Shown piece after piece: positions 1 to 6,894 of a DNA stretch of 9,903 bases. Within the stretch, counting starts at the first letter, position 1, and every line of letters begins with the position of its first letter. The DNA is from Pseudomonadota bacterium (lineage in GTDB: Bacteria > Pseudomonadota > Gammaproteobacteria > Xanthomonadales > Xanthomonadaceae). The position numbers were made by a program, and so were the translations under genes. The notes beneath the pieces are model-generated. The model was given only the letters and a program-made list of their open reading frames with translations, was not told the DNA's origin and made no database searches. The DNA lies in NCBI GenBank assembly GCA_023439425.1, contig JAEXNZ010000324.1, forward strand, positions 1 to 9,903, written 5' to 3'.

Positions 1-10
1 CCCACCAACA

Positions 11-39
11 AAAAAGGCCGCCATTTCAGGCGGCCTTTT
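11..39 (-). terminator. Intrinsic terminator of the thiolase gene
   Basis: A perfect GGCCGCC / GGCGGCC stem (16-22 with 29-35) has a 6-nt loop. It is extended by four A:T pairs (12-15 with 36-39). Read on the minus strand it lies about 20 nt after the thiolase stop codon and is followed by a run of six T (15 down to 10), the classic Rho-independent form. The four T on the plus side could also let it stop transcripts from the other direction. Confidence 0.9.
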
Positions 40-58
40 GCTTCGTCGACACGATCGA

Positions 59-1345
59 TCAACGTTCGACGATCGCCACCACGCCCATGCCGCCGGCGGT
101 GCAGATCGACACCAGCGCGCGACCACCGCCGCGTTCGGCCAGCTGCTTGGCAGCCGTCGCAATCACGCGTGCGCCGGTGGCGGCGAACGGATGGCCGGTG
201 GCCAGCGACGAACCCAGCGGGTTGATCTTTTCCGGGTCGATGCGGCCCATCGGCGCGTCCAGGCCCAGGCGGTTGCGGCAGTAGTCTTCGCTTTCCCACG
301 CACGCAGGGTGCACAGCACCTGCGCCGCGAACGCTTCATGGATCTCGTAGATGTCGAAATCCTGCAGGGTGAGGCCGTTGCGCTTGAGCATTTCCGGCAC
401 CGCAATGGTCGGGGCCATCAGCAGGCCTTCGCCGTGCACGAAATCCACCGCCGACACCTGCGAATCGCGCAGGTAGGCCAGCGGTTCATGGCCGTGCGCG
501 CGCGCCCATTCCTCGCTGGCCAGCAGCACCGCCGCGGCACCGTCGGTGAGCGGGGTGGAGTTGGCAGCGGTGAGCGTGCCACGACCAGACACCTTGTCGA
601 ACGCCGGCTTCAGCGTGGCCAACTTTTCCAGCGACGTGTCCGGGCGCAGGATGTTGTCGCGCTCGACGCCACGGAATGGTGCGATCAGGTCGTTGAAGAA
701 GCCGCGCTCATAGGCGGCAGCCAGCTTCTTGTGCGAGGAAACGGCCCATTCGTCCTGCGAATCGCGGGCGATGTTCCATTCCTTGGCCATGTCTTCGCAG
801 TGGTCGCCCATGCTCTTGCCGGTGCGCGGTTCGGCCACGCCCGGGAATTCCGGCTTGAGTTCGCTGAACTTGAAGCCCGAGGTCAGCGCCTTGATCTTGT
901 CGCCGGTGCTCTTGGCGCGGTTGGCGGCCAGCAGGCGCGCACGCAGCTTCTTGCCGTACACGATCGGCACGTCGGAGGTGGTGTCCGAGCCGCCGCCGAT
1001 GCCCGATTCAATCTGGCCCAGCGCGATCTTGTTGGCCACGGTGATGATGGTGTCCAGCGAGGTGCCGCAGGCGCGCTGCAGGGTGATGCCCGGGGTGAGC
1101 GGGGAAAGGCCCGACGACAGCGTGGCTTCGCGGCCCAGGTTCCAGTCACTGGAGTGCTTGATCACCGCACCCATCGCCACTTCGCCCAGCTGCTGCCCGT
1201 GCAGACCGAAGCGTTCGACCAGCGCGCCCAGCGTGCGCACCGACATGCCAAGGTTGCCAACATCCGAATAGGCGGTGTTCTGGCGGCAGAACGGAATGCG
1301 GACACCACCGAGGATGGCGACGGGACGAGCGTTGGGCATGGACAT
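59..1345 (-). CDS. fadI: FadI-type acetyl-CoA C-acyltransferase (3-ketoacyl-CoA thiolase)
   Basis: This 428-residue thiolase catalyses the last step of fatty-acid beta-oxidation, CoA-dependent cleavage of 3-ketoacyl-CoA to acetyl-CoA and a shortened acyl-CoA, in the cytosol. The nucleophile is Cys93 in RACGTSLD. The HEAFAAQ motif has His336, GHPFAATGAR has His385, and the second catalytic Cys415 lies in CTAGGMG near the C-terminus. HEAF rather than NEAF is typical of FadI and mitochondrial trifunctional beta-subunit thiolases, and the length is close to E. coli FadI. The start is uncertain: ATGs at 1354, 1345 and 1339 lie in frame and none has a strong Shine-Dalgarno. 1345 is chosen because MSMPNARPVAILGG gives a normal short lead into the thiolase fold. 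No FadJ/FadB partner is adjacent. A terminator follows, so the gene looks monocistronic. Confidence 0.9.
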   Translation of the reverse strand: MSMPNARPVAILGGVRIPFCRQNTAYSDVGNLGMSVRTLGALVERFGLHGQQLGEVAMGAVIKHSSDWNLGREATLSSGLSPLTPGITLQRACGTSLDTIITVANKIALGQIESGIGGGSDTTSDVPIVYGKKLRARLLAANRAKSTGDKIKALTSGFKFSELKPEFPGVAEPRTGKSMGDHCEDMAKEWNIARDSQDEWAVSSHKKLAAAYERGFFNDLIAPFRGVERDNILRPDTSLEKLATLKPAFDKVSGRGTLTAANSTPLTDGAAAVLLASEEWARAHGHEPLAYLRDSQVSAVDFVHGEGLLMAPTIAVPEMLKRNGLTLQDFDIYEIHEAFAAQVLCTLRAWESEDYCRNRLGLDAPMGRIDPEKINPLGSSLATGHPFAATGARVIATAAKQLAERGGGRALVSICTAGGMGVVAIVER

Positions 1346-1446
1346 ACCTGGCATGGAAGGGGTGTCTGCAACATGGCCTGCACGAAGGAGCAGGCATAAT
1401 GGAGCCAAGTGTAGCTGCCGCCCTGTGATGGGCCAACTGTGAAACC
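1346..1446. promoter_or_regulatory. Divergent intergenic region with candidate promoter elements
   Basis: This 101-bp gap separates two divergent genes, so it must carry the promoter of each. On the plus strand CATAAT at 1395-1400 resembles a -10 box and would give a leader of about 40 nt to the gene at 1447, but no good -35 lies at the right distance. Just upstream, GCCTGC (1376-1381) and GCAGGC (1390-1395) form an inverted repeat with an 8-nt spacer, a possible operator or hairpin. No known fatty-acid regulator site was recognised. Confidence 0.3.
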
Positions 1447-2334
1447 ATGAGCAAACCCGACCCCGGCATGAATGCCTTATGCGTACTGGCACTGGAGCTG
1501 GCCGGCGGCGACGCCCCGCGCCACGCGGCGCTGTCGTCCGCCCAGGCTGGCGAACTGGCCGAACGCATCGGCCGCGACCTGGCCAAGCTGGTCCCCGGCG
1601 TGAGCGGGCTGGACCTGGTGTTCTTCGGAGCCCATTTCGACCCGGCCGAAGTGCTGCGCCCGGGCTGGCCCATTCACCGCCGCCTGGAAGAACTACAGAT
1701 GCGCGCCCCGGGCCGCAACGAAGGCCCGCGGCTGCTGGCGTTTGGCACCAACGAGAATGGTGAAGTGCCACTGCCGCTGCAGGCCGACGCCACCCTGACC
1801 GGCGGTGGCCTGCGGGTGGTGCCGTTCGTGCTGACCGGCAGTGAAGTGGCCCAGACCCAGGCCGTGGCCGAAGCGCTGGAAGACGTGCTGCTGGCCCAGG
1901 GCATGGCCGGTGCGGATACCGCCCTGCTGGCGCAGAACGCGTTTGGCGCGCAGATCGAGCACGCGCGGTACTTCACCGTGAACGACCTGGCCGCGATGAT
2001 GTCGATGCAGTACGACAACCAGGGCCTGGCCGCACTGTGGCCGCTGATCGAAACCGCTGTGATGGCCCCACAGGCCGAGGAATGGCTGGATGCCGCCCCG
2101 GAACCGCTGCTTCGATACGCTGACGGCGAAGTGCGTATGGCGCTGTTCGATCCCGCCGGCTGGTGCAACTTCTACAACCACGGCACCGGCGACTGCGAGC
2201 GCCTGCAGGGCATCTACGACCAGTACCTGATGCGCCAGCGGCAGATGGCTGCGGTGCTGGAAGCGCACGGCCTGCCGGTGCTGTTCGTGCACTGCGAACC
2301 GGGACAGGAGCCGCGCGAGCTGCTGGCGCGTTAA
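1447..2334 (+). CDS. Conserved-looking protein of unknown function, 295 aa
   Basis: I do not recognise this protein. It is soluble in appearance, with no signal peptide and no membrane segment, and is acidic and rich in Ala, Leu and Glu. Regions that look structured include a hydrophobic strand around GLDLVFFGAHFDP (residues ~54-66), a middle segment GLRVVPFVLTG (~120-130), and a C-terminal part with FDPAGWCNFYNHGTGDCERL and a final LPVLFVHCEPG. The base composition and codon use match neighbouring genes, and the long open frame with its high third-position GC supports real coding. The ATG at 1447 is preceded only by a weak GTGAAA. An in-frame ATG at 1468 is an alternative. It is divergent from the thiolase gene and co-directional with the exported pair downstream, from which a structured 83-bp gap separates it. 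Function is not inferred. Confidence 0.8.
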   Translation: MSKPDPGMNALCVLALELAGGDAPRHAALSSAQAGELAERIGRDLAKLVPGVSGLDLVFFGAHFDPAEVLRPGWPIHRRLEELQMRAPGRNEGPRLLAFGTNENGEVPLPLQADATLTGGGLRVVPFVLTGSEVAQTQAVAEALEDVLLAQGMAGADTALLAQNAFGAQIEHARYFTVNDLAAMMSMQYDNQGLAALWPLIETAVMAPQAEEWLDAAPEPLLRYADGEVRMALFDPAGWCNFYNHGTGDCERLQGIYDQYLMRQRQMAAVLEAHGLPVLFVHCEPGQEPRELLAR

Positions 2335-2346
2335 AGTCTCCTCGCA

Positions 2347-2398
2347 GAGGGGCGATATGTATCAATGGCCCGCGCGCGGAACGCGCGGGATGCCCCTC
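2347..2398 (+). other. Two-level inverted repeat in the leader of the exported-protein pair
   Basis: An inner stem CCCGCGCG (2369-2376) pairs with CGCGCGGG (2382-2389) around a 5-nt loop. An outer stem GAGGGGC (2347-2353) pairs with GCCCCTC (2392-2398). The element sits 13 nt after the stop codon of the preceding gene and ends just before the ribosome binding site AAGGA (2407-2411) of the next. There is no T-run, so it is a poor Rho-independent terminator. It may be a transcript-stabilising or attenuating leader fold. Confidence 0.45.
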
Positions 2399-2417
2399 AA
2401 GACCTCAAGGAAATGAG

Positions 2418-3407
2418 ATGCCGATACTTCCCCGTGGCCGCCTTCTGGCTCTGTTGAGTGCCACACTGCTGCCGGCATCGGCTGCAGGCGCTACCTGCCG
2501 GGTAGATCCCGATTCCCTGCGCGAGCAAGCGGCGTTGATCGCCCGACAGCAGGGCGACGCCACAACGTCGTACACACTGCTGGGGCGCACTGCGCCGCTG
2601 GACGTGCACGTGCGGGTCACGGTGGACGCACAGGGCCGCCCCATCCAGGTGGACGCCGACCATTACCAGAAGGTGACCCAGCGCAACGCCATGCGCTGGC
2701 GGTATCGCTGCGAGGGCGATAAAGGTGGGGTCGCCGAGTGGACGCTGCGTTACCCGGTGCCGCACTGCTCGCTCAACCAGACCAGCCAGAACCTGCACCC
2801 GCCGCGCTATCCACCCGCGGTTTTCCGCGCCGGCATCGGCGGCGAAGCCATGCTGGCCGTGCGGCCCCAGGGCGACGGCCAGCCAGCGCGCCAGGTTTCC
2901 GTGGTGAGCAGCAGCGGCAATGCAGAACTGGACGCAGCAGCAGTGGATGCCGCGCAGCGCTGGACGTTCGATTGCAGCGCGGGTGTTGATGCAACTGAAC
3001 CGGCGCAGGAGCTGCACATCGGGTTCGCCGCACCTGAGCGGTTCTCACCGCCCAGCGACGAGGGCAAAGACAGTGAGCCGATGGAGTACTCCACGGTCGC
3101 CGAGTTCCTGGAAAAACTGCCACGGCAAGCAGACGTAGAGCCGATGGGGCGCGCGGACGCAGCGTCCGGCGCAATGGCTTTCAGCACCCGAGCCGCGCTG
3201 ACAGATGCAGAGCCGGAGCGCGAACTGCGCCTCTGGTTCATTCTGTCCAGCAAACATCCGAATGGACCGGCGGTGGTCAGAGTCCGCAGCTTCCGCCCGG
3301 ATCCCGCAGTCAACCAACGCAGGACCGTGCTCGCCCTGCTCTGCGAGAGCAGCCTGACGAAGTGCGCGCAATTGAAACACGACTTCTCCGAGACGATGCC
3401 CAAATGA
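2418..3407 (+). CDS. Exported protein with TonB C-terminal-like domain (long paralogue)
   Basis: This 329-residue protein starts with a signal peptide (MPILPRGRLLALLSA..., likely SPase I cleavage in ASAAGA before Cys27) and so probably acts in the periplasm. Residues ~128-186 read RYPP.VFRAGIGG...SSSGNAELDAAAVDAAQRWTFDC, the core pattern of a TonB C-terminal domain. Residues ~60-98 (VHVRVTVDAQGRP...MRWRYRC) look like a second, degenerate copy. There is no N-terminal membrane anchor or long Pro-rich spacer, so this is not a canonical TonB. Cysteines 27, 98, 117 and 186 match positions in the neighbour, suggesting two disulfides. A C-terminal extension (~205-329), with another pair at Cys309 and Cys316, resembles nothing I recognise. 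The start at 2418 is fixed by AAGGA six bases upstream and the signal peptide. The stop overlaps the next ATG. No exbB/exbD or receptor gene is nearby. Confidence 0.85.
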   Translation: MPILPRGRLLALLSATLLPASAAGATCRVDPDSLREQAALIARQQGDATTSYTLLGRTAPLDVHVRVTVDAQGRPIQVDADHYQKVTQRNAMRWRYRCEGDKGGVAEWTLRYPVPHCSLNQTSQNLHPPRYPPAVFRAGIGGEAMLAVRPQGDGQPARQVSVVSSSGNAELDAAAVDAAQRWTFDCSAGVDATEPAQELHIGFAAPERFSPPSDEGKDSEPMEYSTVAEFLEKLPRQADVEPMGRADAASGAMAFSTRAALTDAEPERELRLWFILSSKHPNGPAVVRVRSFRPDPAVNQRRTVLALLCESSLTKCAQLKHDFSETMPK

Positions 3408-4015
3408 AGATTCGACGTCGTGCTGCAACCCCGGTCATTCTGGCCTGTGCTGGACTGGCTCCGCTCGCAGTGCAGGCGGCAACGTCCTGCGAGGTGATTC
3501 CCGATTCGATGAAGGAATTCCCGGCTTCGGTGGGCAATCCGCACTACACAAAAAGTCTGGTTCCGGCCCACGATGTGCGTCTGAAAGTCACCGTGGGCCC
3601 CGATGGCCGTGCCACCGAGGTGGCGGTGGAGAGCAGCCAGGACCCCGAACCGGCACGCCGCAGCGCGTTGCTTTGGCGCTACCAGTGCCAGGACAAACAG
3701 GGTGGCGTGGCCGAATGGGTGCTGCACCATCCCGAGCAGCAGTGCAAGCTGAACATCACCAGCAAGAACTTCAATCCGACTCGCTACCCGCCGAAGGCGT
3801 TCAGGGCTGGCATACAAGGCAAATTACTGCTCGGTCTGCAACCGCAGGGCGATCGCCAGCTGGCACGCAAGGTCTACATCGCGCAGAGCAGTGGCTCGGC
3901 AGTCCTGGATCAGGCAGCGCTCGAAGCCGGAATGAAATGGTCCTTTGACTGCAACGGACCCGTGGACGACACCGAGCCTGCACAGGATGTGCCGGTCCAC
4001 TTCTCATTGGATTGA
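3404..4015 (+). CDS. Exported protein with TonB C-terminal-like domain (short paralogue)
   Basis: This 203-residue paralogue of the preceding gene has signal peptide MKIRRRAATPVILACAG... with a probable cut after VQA (residue 25). The mature part aligns throughout with residues ~27-204 of its neighbour. Shared stretches include GGVAEW, RYPP..FRAGI.G, LD.AA...W.FDC and D.TEPAQ. Cys29, 95, 114 and 183 match the neighbour's four cysteines, with identical spacings of 19 and 69 between the last three. Residues ~127-183 form the clear TonB_C-like unit and ~57-95 a weaker copy. The protein ends right after this unit and lacks the neighbour's C-terminal extension. The ATGA overlap at 3404-3407 and lack of a good ribosome binding site point to translational coupling. 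Automatic pipelines would probably label it an energy transducer TonB, but it lacks the anchor needed to couple to ExbBD. Confidence 0.85.
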   Translation: MKIRRRAATPVILACAGLAPLAVQAATSCEVIPDSMKEFPASVGNPHYTKSLVPAHDVRLKVTVGPDGRATEVAVESSQDPEPARRSALLWRYQCQDKQGGVAEWVLHHPEQQCKLNITSKNFNPTRYPPKAFRAGIQGKLLLGLQPQGDRQLARKVYIAQSSGSAVLDQAALEAGMKWSFDCNGPVDDTEPAQDVPVHFSLD

Positions 4016-4034
4016 CGCACACCGCCTTGACGCA

Positions 4035-4065
4035 ACAACGCCGGCTTGCGCCGGCGTTGTGCTTT
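4035..4065 (+). terminator. Hairpin terminator between convergent operons
   Basis: An 11-bp perfect stem (4035-4045 with 4050-4060, core GCCGGC) has a TTGC loop and is followed by GCTTTG. It lies 19 nt after the stop codon of the short exported paralogue. The T-run is short, so termination may be partial. Its symmetry means it could also serve the convergent sodC transcript arriving on the other strand. Confidence 0.65.
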
Positions 4066-4067
4066 GC

Positions 4068-4090
4068 GTAGAGCCACGCCCTGCGTGGCT
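4068..4090 (+). repeat. Single SMAG-type REP palindrome (GTAG-headed)
   Basis: GTAG (4068-4071) overlaps a perfect 8-bp stem AGCCACGC (4072-4079) / GCGTGGCT (4083-4090) with a CCT loop. The GTAG head and AGCC...GGCT stem are diagnostic of the SMAG family of Stenotrophomonas maltophilia. It lies 11 bp from the sodC stop in a convergent junction, a usual site for these non-autonomous elements. The same stem occurs inverted at 8113-8131. Confidence 0.85.
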
Positions 4091-4101
4091 GAACAACCGT
4101 C

Positions 4102-4734
4102 TTACTGCGCAGCCTTGATCACCGCACACGCCAGACGCGCACCGGCATTACCGGTCGGCTGGGTCTTGTAGTCATCCGGGTCAGCATGCACGATCAGCCC
4201 GCGACCAATGATGTCGAAGTCATCGGCCTTGCCAATGTTGACGTTGGTCGACACATCCGCATCAACAACCGCCTTGCCGTCTGCATCGGCCTTGATGTTC
4301 GGCATGTCACCACCGTGATGCGGCGTGGCCGCCACGCTGCCGTGGTCTTCCTTGCCCGGGTTGAAGTGGCCACCGGCGCTGGCACCGTCCGGTGCGCTGC
4401 AGTCGCCGGTTTCGTGGATGTGGAAGCCATGCTCGCTGTTCGGCTTCAGGCCGGTGACTTCGCCCTTGGCGTGCACTTTGCCGTCCACCACACTGAAGGT
4501 GATGCTGCCCTTGACGTCGTTGCCCTGGGTCGGCGCAAGCTCAGCCATGGCGGTGTGGTTGGCGTGTGCATCGCTGCTCATCATCGCCGGCGGCGCATCG
4601 TTGGCGGCAGCCGCGGCATCAGCCGCCGGGGCGGTATCGGCGGCCGGAGTTGCTTCCGGTTCGGCCGGCTTGTTGCAGGCGGTCAGGCCAATAGTGGCAA
4701 TGGCGGCGAACAACGCGGTATGGATCAGACGCAT
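4102..4734 (-). CDS. sodC: Periplasmic Cu/Zn superoxide dismutase, lipoprotein (downstream copy)
   Basis: This 210-residue protein converts superoxide to oxygen and hydrogen peroxide in the cell envelope. A lipoprotein signal ends in the lipobox LTAC, with acylated Cys20. Residues ~21-65 are an Ala/Pro-rich linker finishing in a Met/His-containing patch (MMSSDAHANHTAM). The enzyme domain has signature GFHIHETGDCS (105-112 region) and GNAGARLAC near the end. All ligands are present: Cu by His105, His107, His123 and His183; Zn by His123, His131, His140 and Asp143; disulfide Cys112-Cys203. The spacings match classical SodC. The ribosome binding site AAGGAGA lies six bases before the ATG. The gene is 51 bp downstream of a second sodC and is likely co-transcribed with it. 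An SMAG unit and a hairpin lie beyond its stop. Confidence 0.95.
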   Translation of the reverse strand: MRLIHTALFAAIATIGLTACNKPAEPEATPAADTAPAADAAAAANDAPPAMMSSDAHANHTAMAELAPTQGNDVKGSITFSVVDGKVHAKGEVTGLKPNSEHGFHIHETGDCSAPDGASAGGHFNPGKEDHGSVAATPHHGGDMPNIKADADGKAVVDADVSTNVNIGKADDFDIIGRGLIVHADPDDYKTQPTGNAGARLACAVIKAAQ

Positions 4735-4785
4735 GTGGATCTCCTTGCAGATACAACGGGGTGAAGCGGCAAAAGGGAACGCGCC

Positions 4786-5355
4786 TCAGCGCGTGACCCG
4801 GATGATGCCGCAGGAAACACGGGCACCGGCATTGCCGGCAGGCTGGCTACGGTAGTCGTCGGCGCTGGCATGCACGATCAGGGCACGCCCCGCAATGTCA
4901 TTGGGCGCGCCACCACCCAGCGTCACCGCCGGCAGGCGCACGTCGACATTGACCCTTCCTTGCGCGTCGGCGCGCAGATTGTCCATGTCGCCGAGGTGAT
5001 GCGCGCCGCCGCTGGTGCGGCCATGCGGCTGGTTGGTCGGGTTGAAATGTGCGCCCGCGCTGCTGGCATCCACCGCGCTGCAGTCGCCACGCTCGTGCAC
5101 GTGGAACGCCGCGGTCTGCAGCGGTTGCAGGCCACCGATCACGCCGGTGATGTGCACGCCACCACGCGGATCGGGCACCATCGCCAGCCGTCCGCTGACG
5201 ATGCTGGCTGACGCCGGCGACAGATTGGCCTCGGCCATCTTCGCCGTGCTCACCGTGGGCAGTGGCGGAGCCGGCGGTGGTGGTGGCGGCGTGGTGCTGC
5301 ACGCACTAAGTGCCACCAGCGCGGCGCTGCCAATCAGGATTCGGGTACTGCGCAT
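4786..5355 (-). CDS. sodC: Periplasmic Cu/Zn superoxide dismutase, lipoprotein (upstream copy)
   Basis: This 189-residue SodC has a lipoprotein signal with lipobox LSAC (Cys19), followed by a run of six prolines and PPLP, a rigid tether that probably needs EF-P for translation. The catalytic domain keeps every ligand: Cu by His85, His87, His103 and His162; Zn by His103, His111, His120 and Asp123; disulfide Cys92-Cys182. The first signature reads AFHVHERGDCS, slightly unlike the GFHIHE of its neighbour, and the second is GNAGARVSC. The two copies differ well beyond their linkers, so the duplication is not recent. The ATG at 5355 has AAGGAGT six bases upstream. A 93-bp gap with a 10-bp palindrome separates it from ntrC; no clear terminator was seen there, so read-through from ntrC is possible. 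Confidence 0.95.
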   Translation of the reverse strand: MRSTRILIGSAALVALSACSTTPPPPPPAPPLPTVSTAKMAEANLSPASASIVSGRLAMVPDPRGGVHITGVIGGLQPLQTAAFHVHERGDCSAVDASSAGAHFNPTNQPHGRTSGGAHHLGDMDNLRADAQGRVNVDVRLPAVTLGGGAPNDIAGRALIVHASADDYRSQPAGNAGARVSCGIIRVTR

Positions 5356-5417
5356 GGAAGACTCCTTGTATTTCCAACCTAACGGCGGCGCTGTCCATGG
5401 ATCATGAAAGCGGCCAC

Positions 5418-5427
5418 CACGTACGTG
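5418..5427. promoter_or_regulatory. 10-bp perfect palindrome upstream of the sodC pair
   Basis: CACGTACGTG is its own reverse complement and lies between the ntrC stop and the first sodC start, about 63 bp before that start. The position suits an operator for the sodC pair. No regulator family was matched, and such a short palindrome can arise by chance at this GC content. Confidence 0.25.
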
Positions 5428-5448
5428 TTATTCCCGTGAACAGGGCAT

Positions 5449-6894
5449 TCAGCCGCCGCGACGACGCCCGGCCCCCAGCTTGCGGGTCAGGGTGTTGCGA
5501 CCCAGCCCCAGGCGGGCGGCAGCTTCGGCGCGACGGCCATGGGTAATCTGCAGCGCCGCTTCCAGCAGGGCTTGGTCCACCTTTTCGCGCACCTGTGCGT
5601 GCAGGCCTTCCGCGCCTTCCGCCAGACGTTGCCGCGCCCACGCCGACAGCAACGTTTCCCACTGGCCCGGGTCGCCTTGGCTGCGCGTCCGCGCGCCAGG
5701 GCCCCGGTGCAACGCGCTGTCCACATCGGCCACGCCGATGGTGTCGGAAGACGCCAGCGCGGCCATGCGCCAGCAGACGTTCTCCAGTTCGCGCACGTTG
5801 CCCGGCCAGTCGTGCTCACGCAGTGCCTGCAGGGCCGACGCCGTGAGCCGCTTCGGCGGCGTATCCAGCTTGCGTGCAGCCGACGCCAGGAAGGTGTCGG
5901 CCAGCTGCGCGATATCGTCGCGGCGCTCGCGCAGCGGCGGCAGACGCAGCCGCACCACGTCCAGCCGGTGCAGCAGATCGGCGCGGAAGCGGCCCTGCGC
6001 CACCAGCGATTCCAGATCCTGATGGGTGGCGGCGATCACGCGCACATCCACGCGGATCAGCTCGCGTCCACCCACGCGGAAGAACTCGCCCTCGGCCAGC
6101 ACACGCAGCAGGCGGGTCTGCAACGGCAGCGGCATGTCGCCGATTTCGTCCAGGAACAGCGTGCCGCCATTGGCCTGCTCAAAGCGGCCGACGTTGCGGC
6201 GTTGCGCGCCGGTGAACGCGCCGGCTTCGTGGCCGAACAGCTCACTTTCGAGCAGCTCGGAAGGAATGGCTGCAGTGTTCAGCGCAACGAACGGCCCCTG
6301 CGCACGCGGTGATTCATGGTGCAGCGCGTGCGCCACCAGTTCCTTGCCGGTGCCGGTTTCTCCGTTGATCAGCACCGAAAGCGGAGCCTGCGCCAAACGG
6401 CCGATCGCGCGGAACAGCGCGCGCATCGCCGGCGTGTCGCCGACCAGCTGCGGGCGTTGATCTGCTGCGGCCGGCGTGGTCGCCGTGGTTTCAGTGATGG
6501 GGGTGTCGCGCTCGGGCAGCACGCGCCGGGCCAGTGCCACCGCATCGTCCAGATCAAATGGCTTGGACAGGAATTCCTGCGCACCGCCACGGAACGCGCC
6601 GGCGGTGCTGGCCACGTCGGTGTAGGCCGACATCACGATCACCGGCAACTGCGGGTGCGCGGCCTTGAGCTTGTCCAGCAGCACCAGCCCGTCATCGCCG
6701 GGCATGCGCACGTCGGTGAACAGCAGGTCCGGCGGGGTTTCGGTTTCCAGCAGGCTGAGCGCGGCGGCCGCACCATCGAAGCCTTCCACCTGATAGCCGG
6801 CGTCACGCAGCGCGGTGCACAGCACGAAGCGCACCGAGCGGTCATCGTCCACCACCCAGATGCGTTGGGCGGTCGTGCGGCTGTCATCCGCCAT
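5449..6894 (-). CDS. ntrC: Nitrogen response regulator NtrC, sigma-54 activator
   Basis: This 481-residue protein activates sigma-54 promoters of nitrogen-assimilation genes when phosphorylated by NtrB. An N-terminal receiver domain (~11-125) has the acidic pocket at Asp16-18, phospho-acceptor Asp61 in FTDVRMPG and conserved Lys111. The central AAA+ domain (~150-380) has Walker A GETGTGKE (178-185), the sigma-54 contact loop GAFTGA (225-230), Walker B GGTLFLDEIGD (243-253) and WPGNVREL (363-370). A Fis-type helix-turn-helix lies at ~443-475 (EAAARLGLGRNTLTRKL). Length matches the NtrC family (about 470). The start at 6894 overlaps the end of ntrB by 11 nt. A strong GGAGGAG seven bases upstream, inside ntrB, decides it. 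Being next to a PAS-type NtrB distinguishes it from other sigma-54 activators. Confidence 0.95.
   Translation of the reverse strand: MADDSRTTAQRIWVVDDDRSVRFVLCTALRDAGYQVEGFDGAAAALSLLETETPPDLLFTDVRMPGDDGLVLLDKLKAAHPQLPVIVMSAYTDVASTAGAFRGGAQEFLSKPFDLDDAVALARRVLPERDTPITETTATTPAAADQRPQLVGDTPAMRALFRAIGRLAQAPLSVLINGETGTGKELVAHALHHESPRAQGPFVALNTAAIPSELLESELFGHEAGAFTGAQRRNVGRFEQANGGTLFLDEIGDMPLPLQTRLLRVLAEGEFFRVGGRELIRVDVRVIAATHQDLESLVAQGRFRADLLHRLDVVRLRLPPLRERRDDIAQLADTFLASAARKLDTPPKRLTASALQALREHDWPGNVRELENVCWRMAALASSDTIGVADVDSALHRGPGARTRSQGDPGQWETLLSAWARQRLAEGAEGLHAQVREKVDQALLEAALQITHGRRAEAAARLGLGRNTLTRKLGAGRRRGG

Noticed and set aside
38..1399. A 453-residue plus-strand open frame
   Set aside because: It is antisense to the thiolase gene, is rich in Arg, Gln, His and Ala in the manner of a shadow frame of GC-rich coding DNA, and resembles no family.
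1346..1771. N-terminal extension of the thiolase to 1771
   Set aside because: The extra 142 residues are Arg/Pro/Gly-rich, overlap the divergent gene and precede a complete thiolase start.
2163..2417. Upstream extension of the long exported paralogue
   Set aside because: It would overlap the preceding gene and bury the signal peptide; the ATG at 2418 has a good ribosome binding site.
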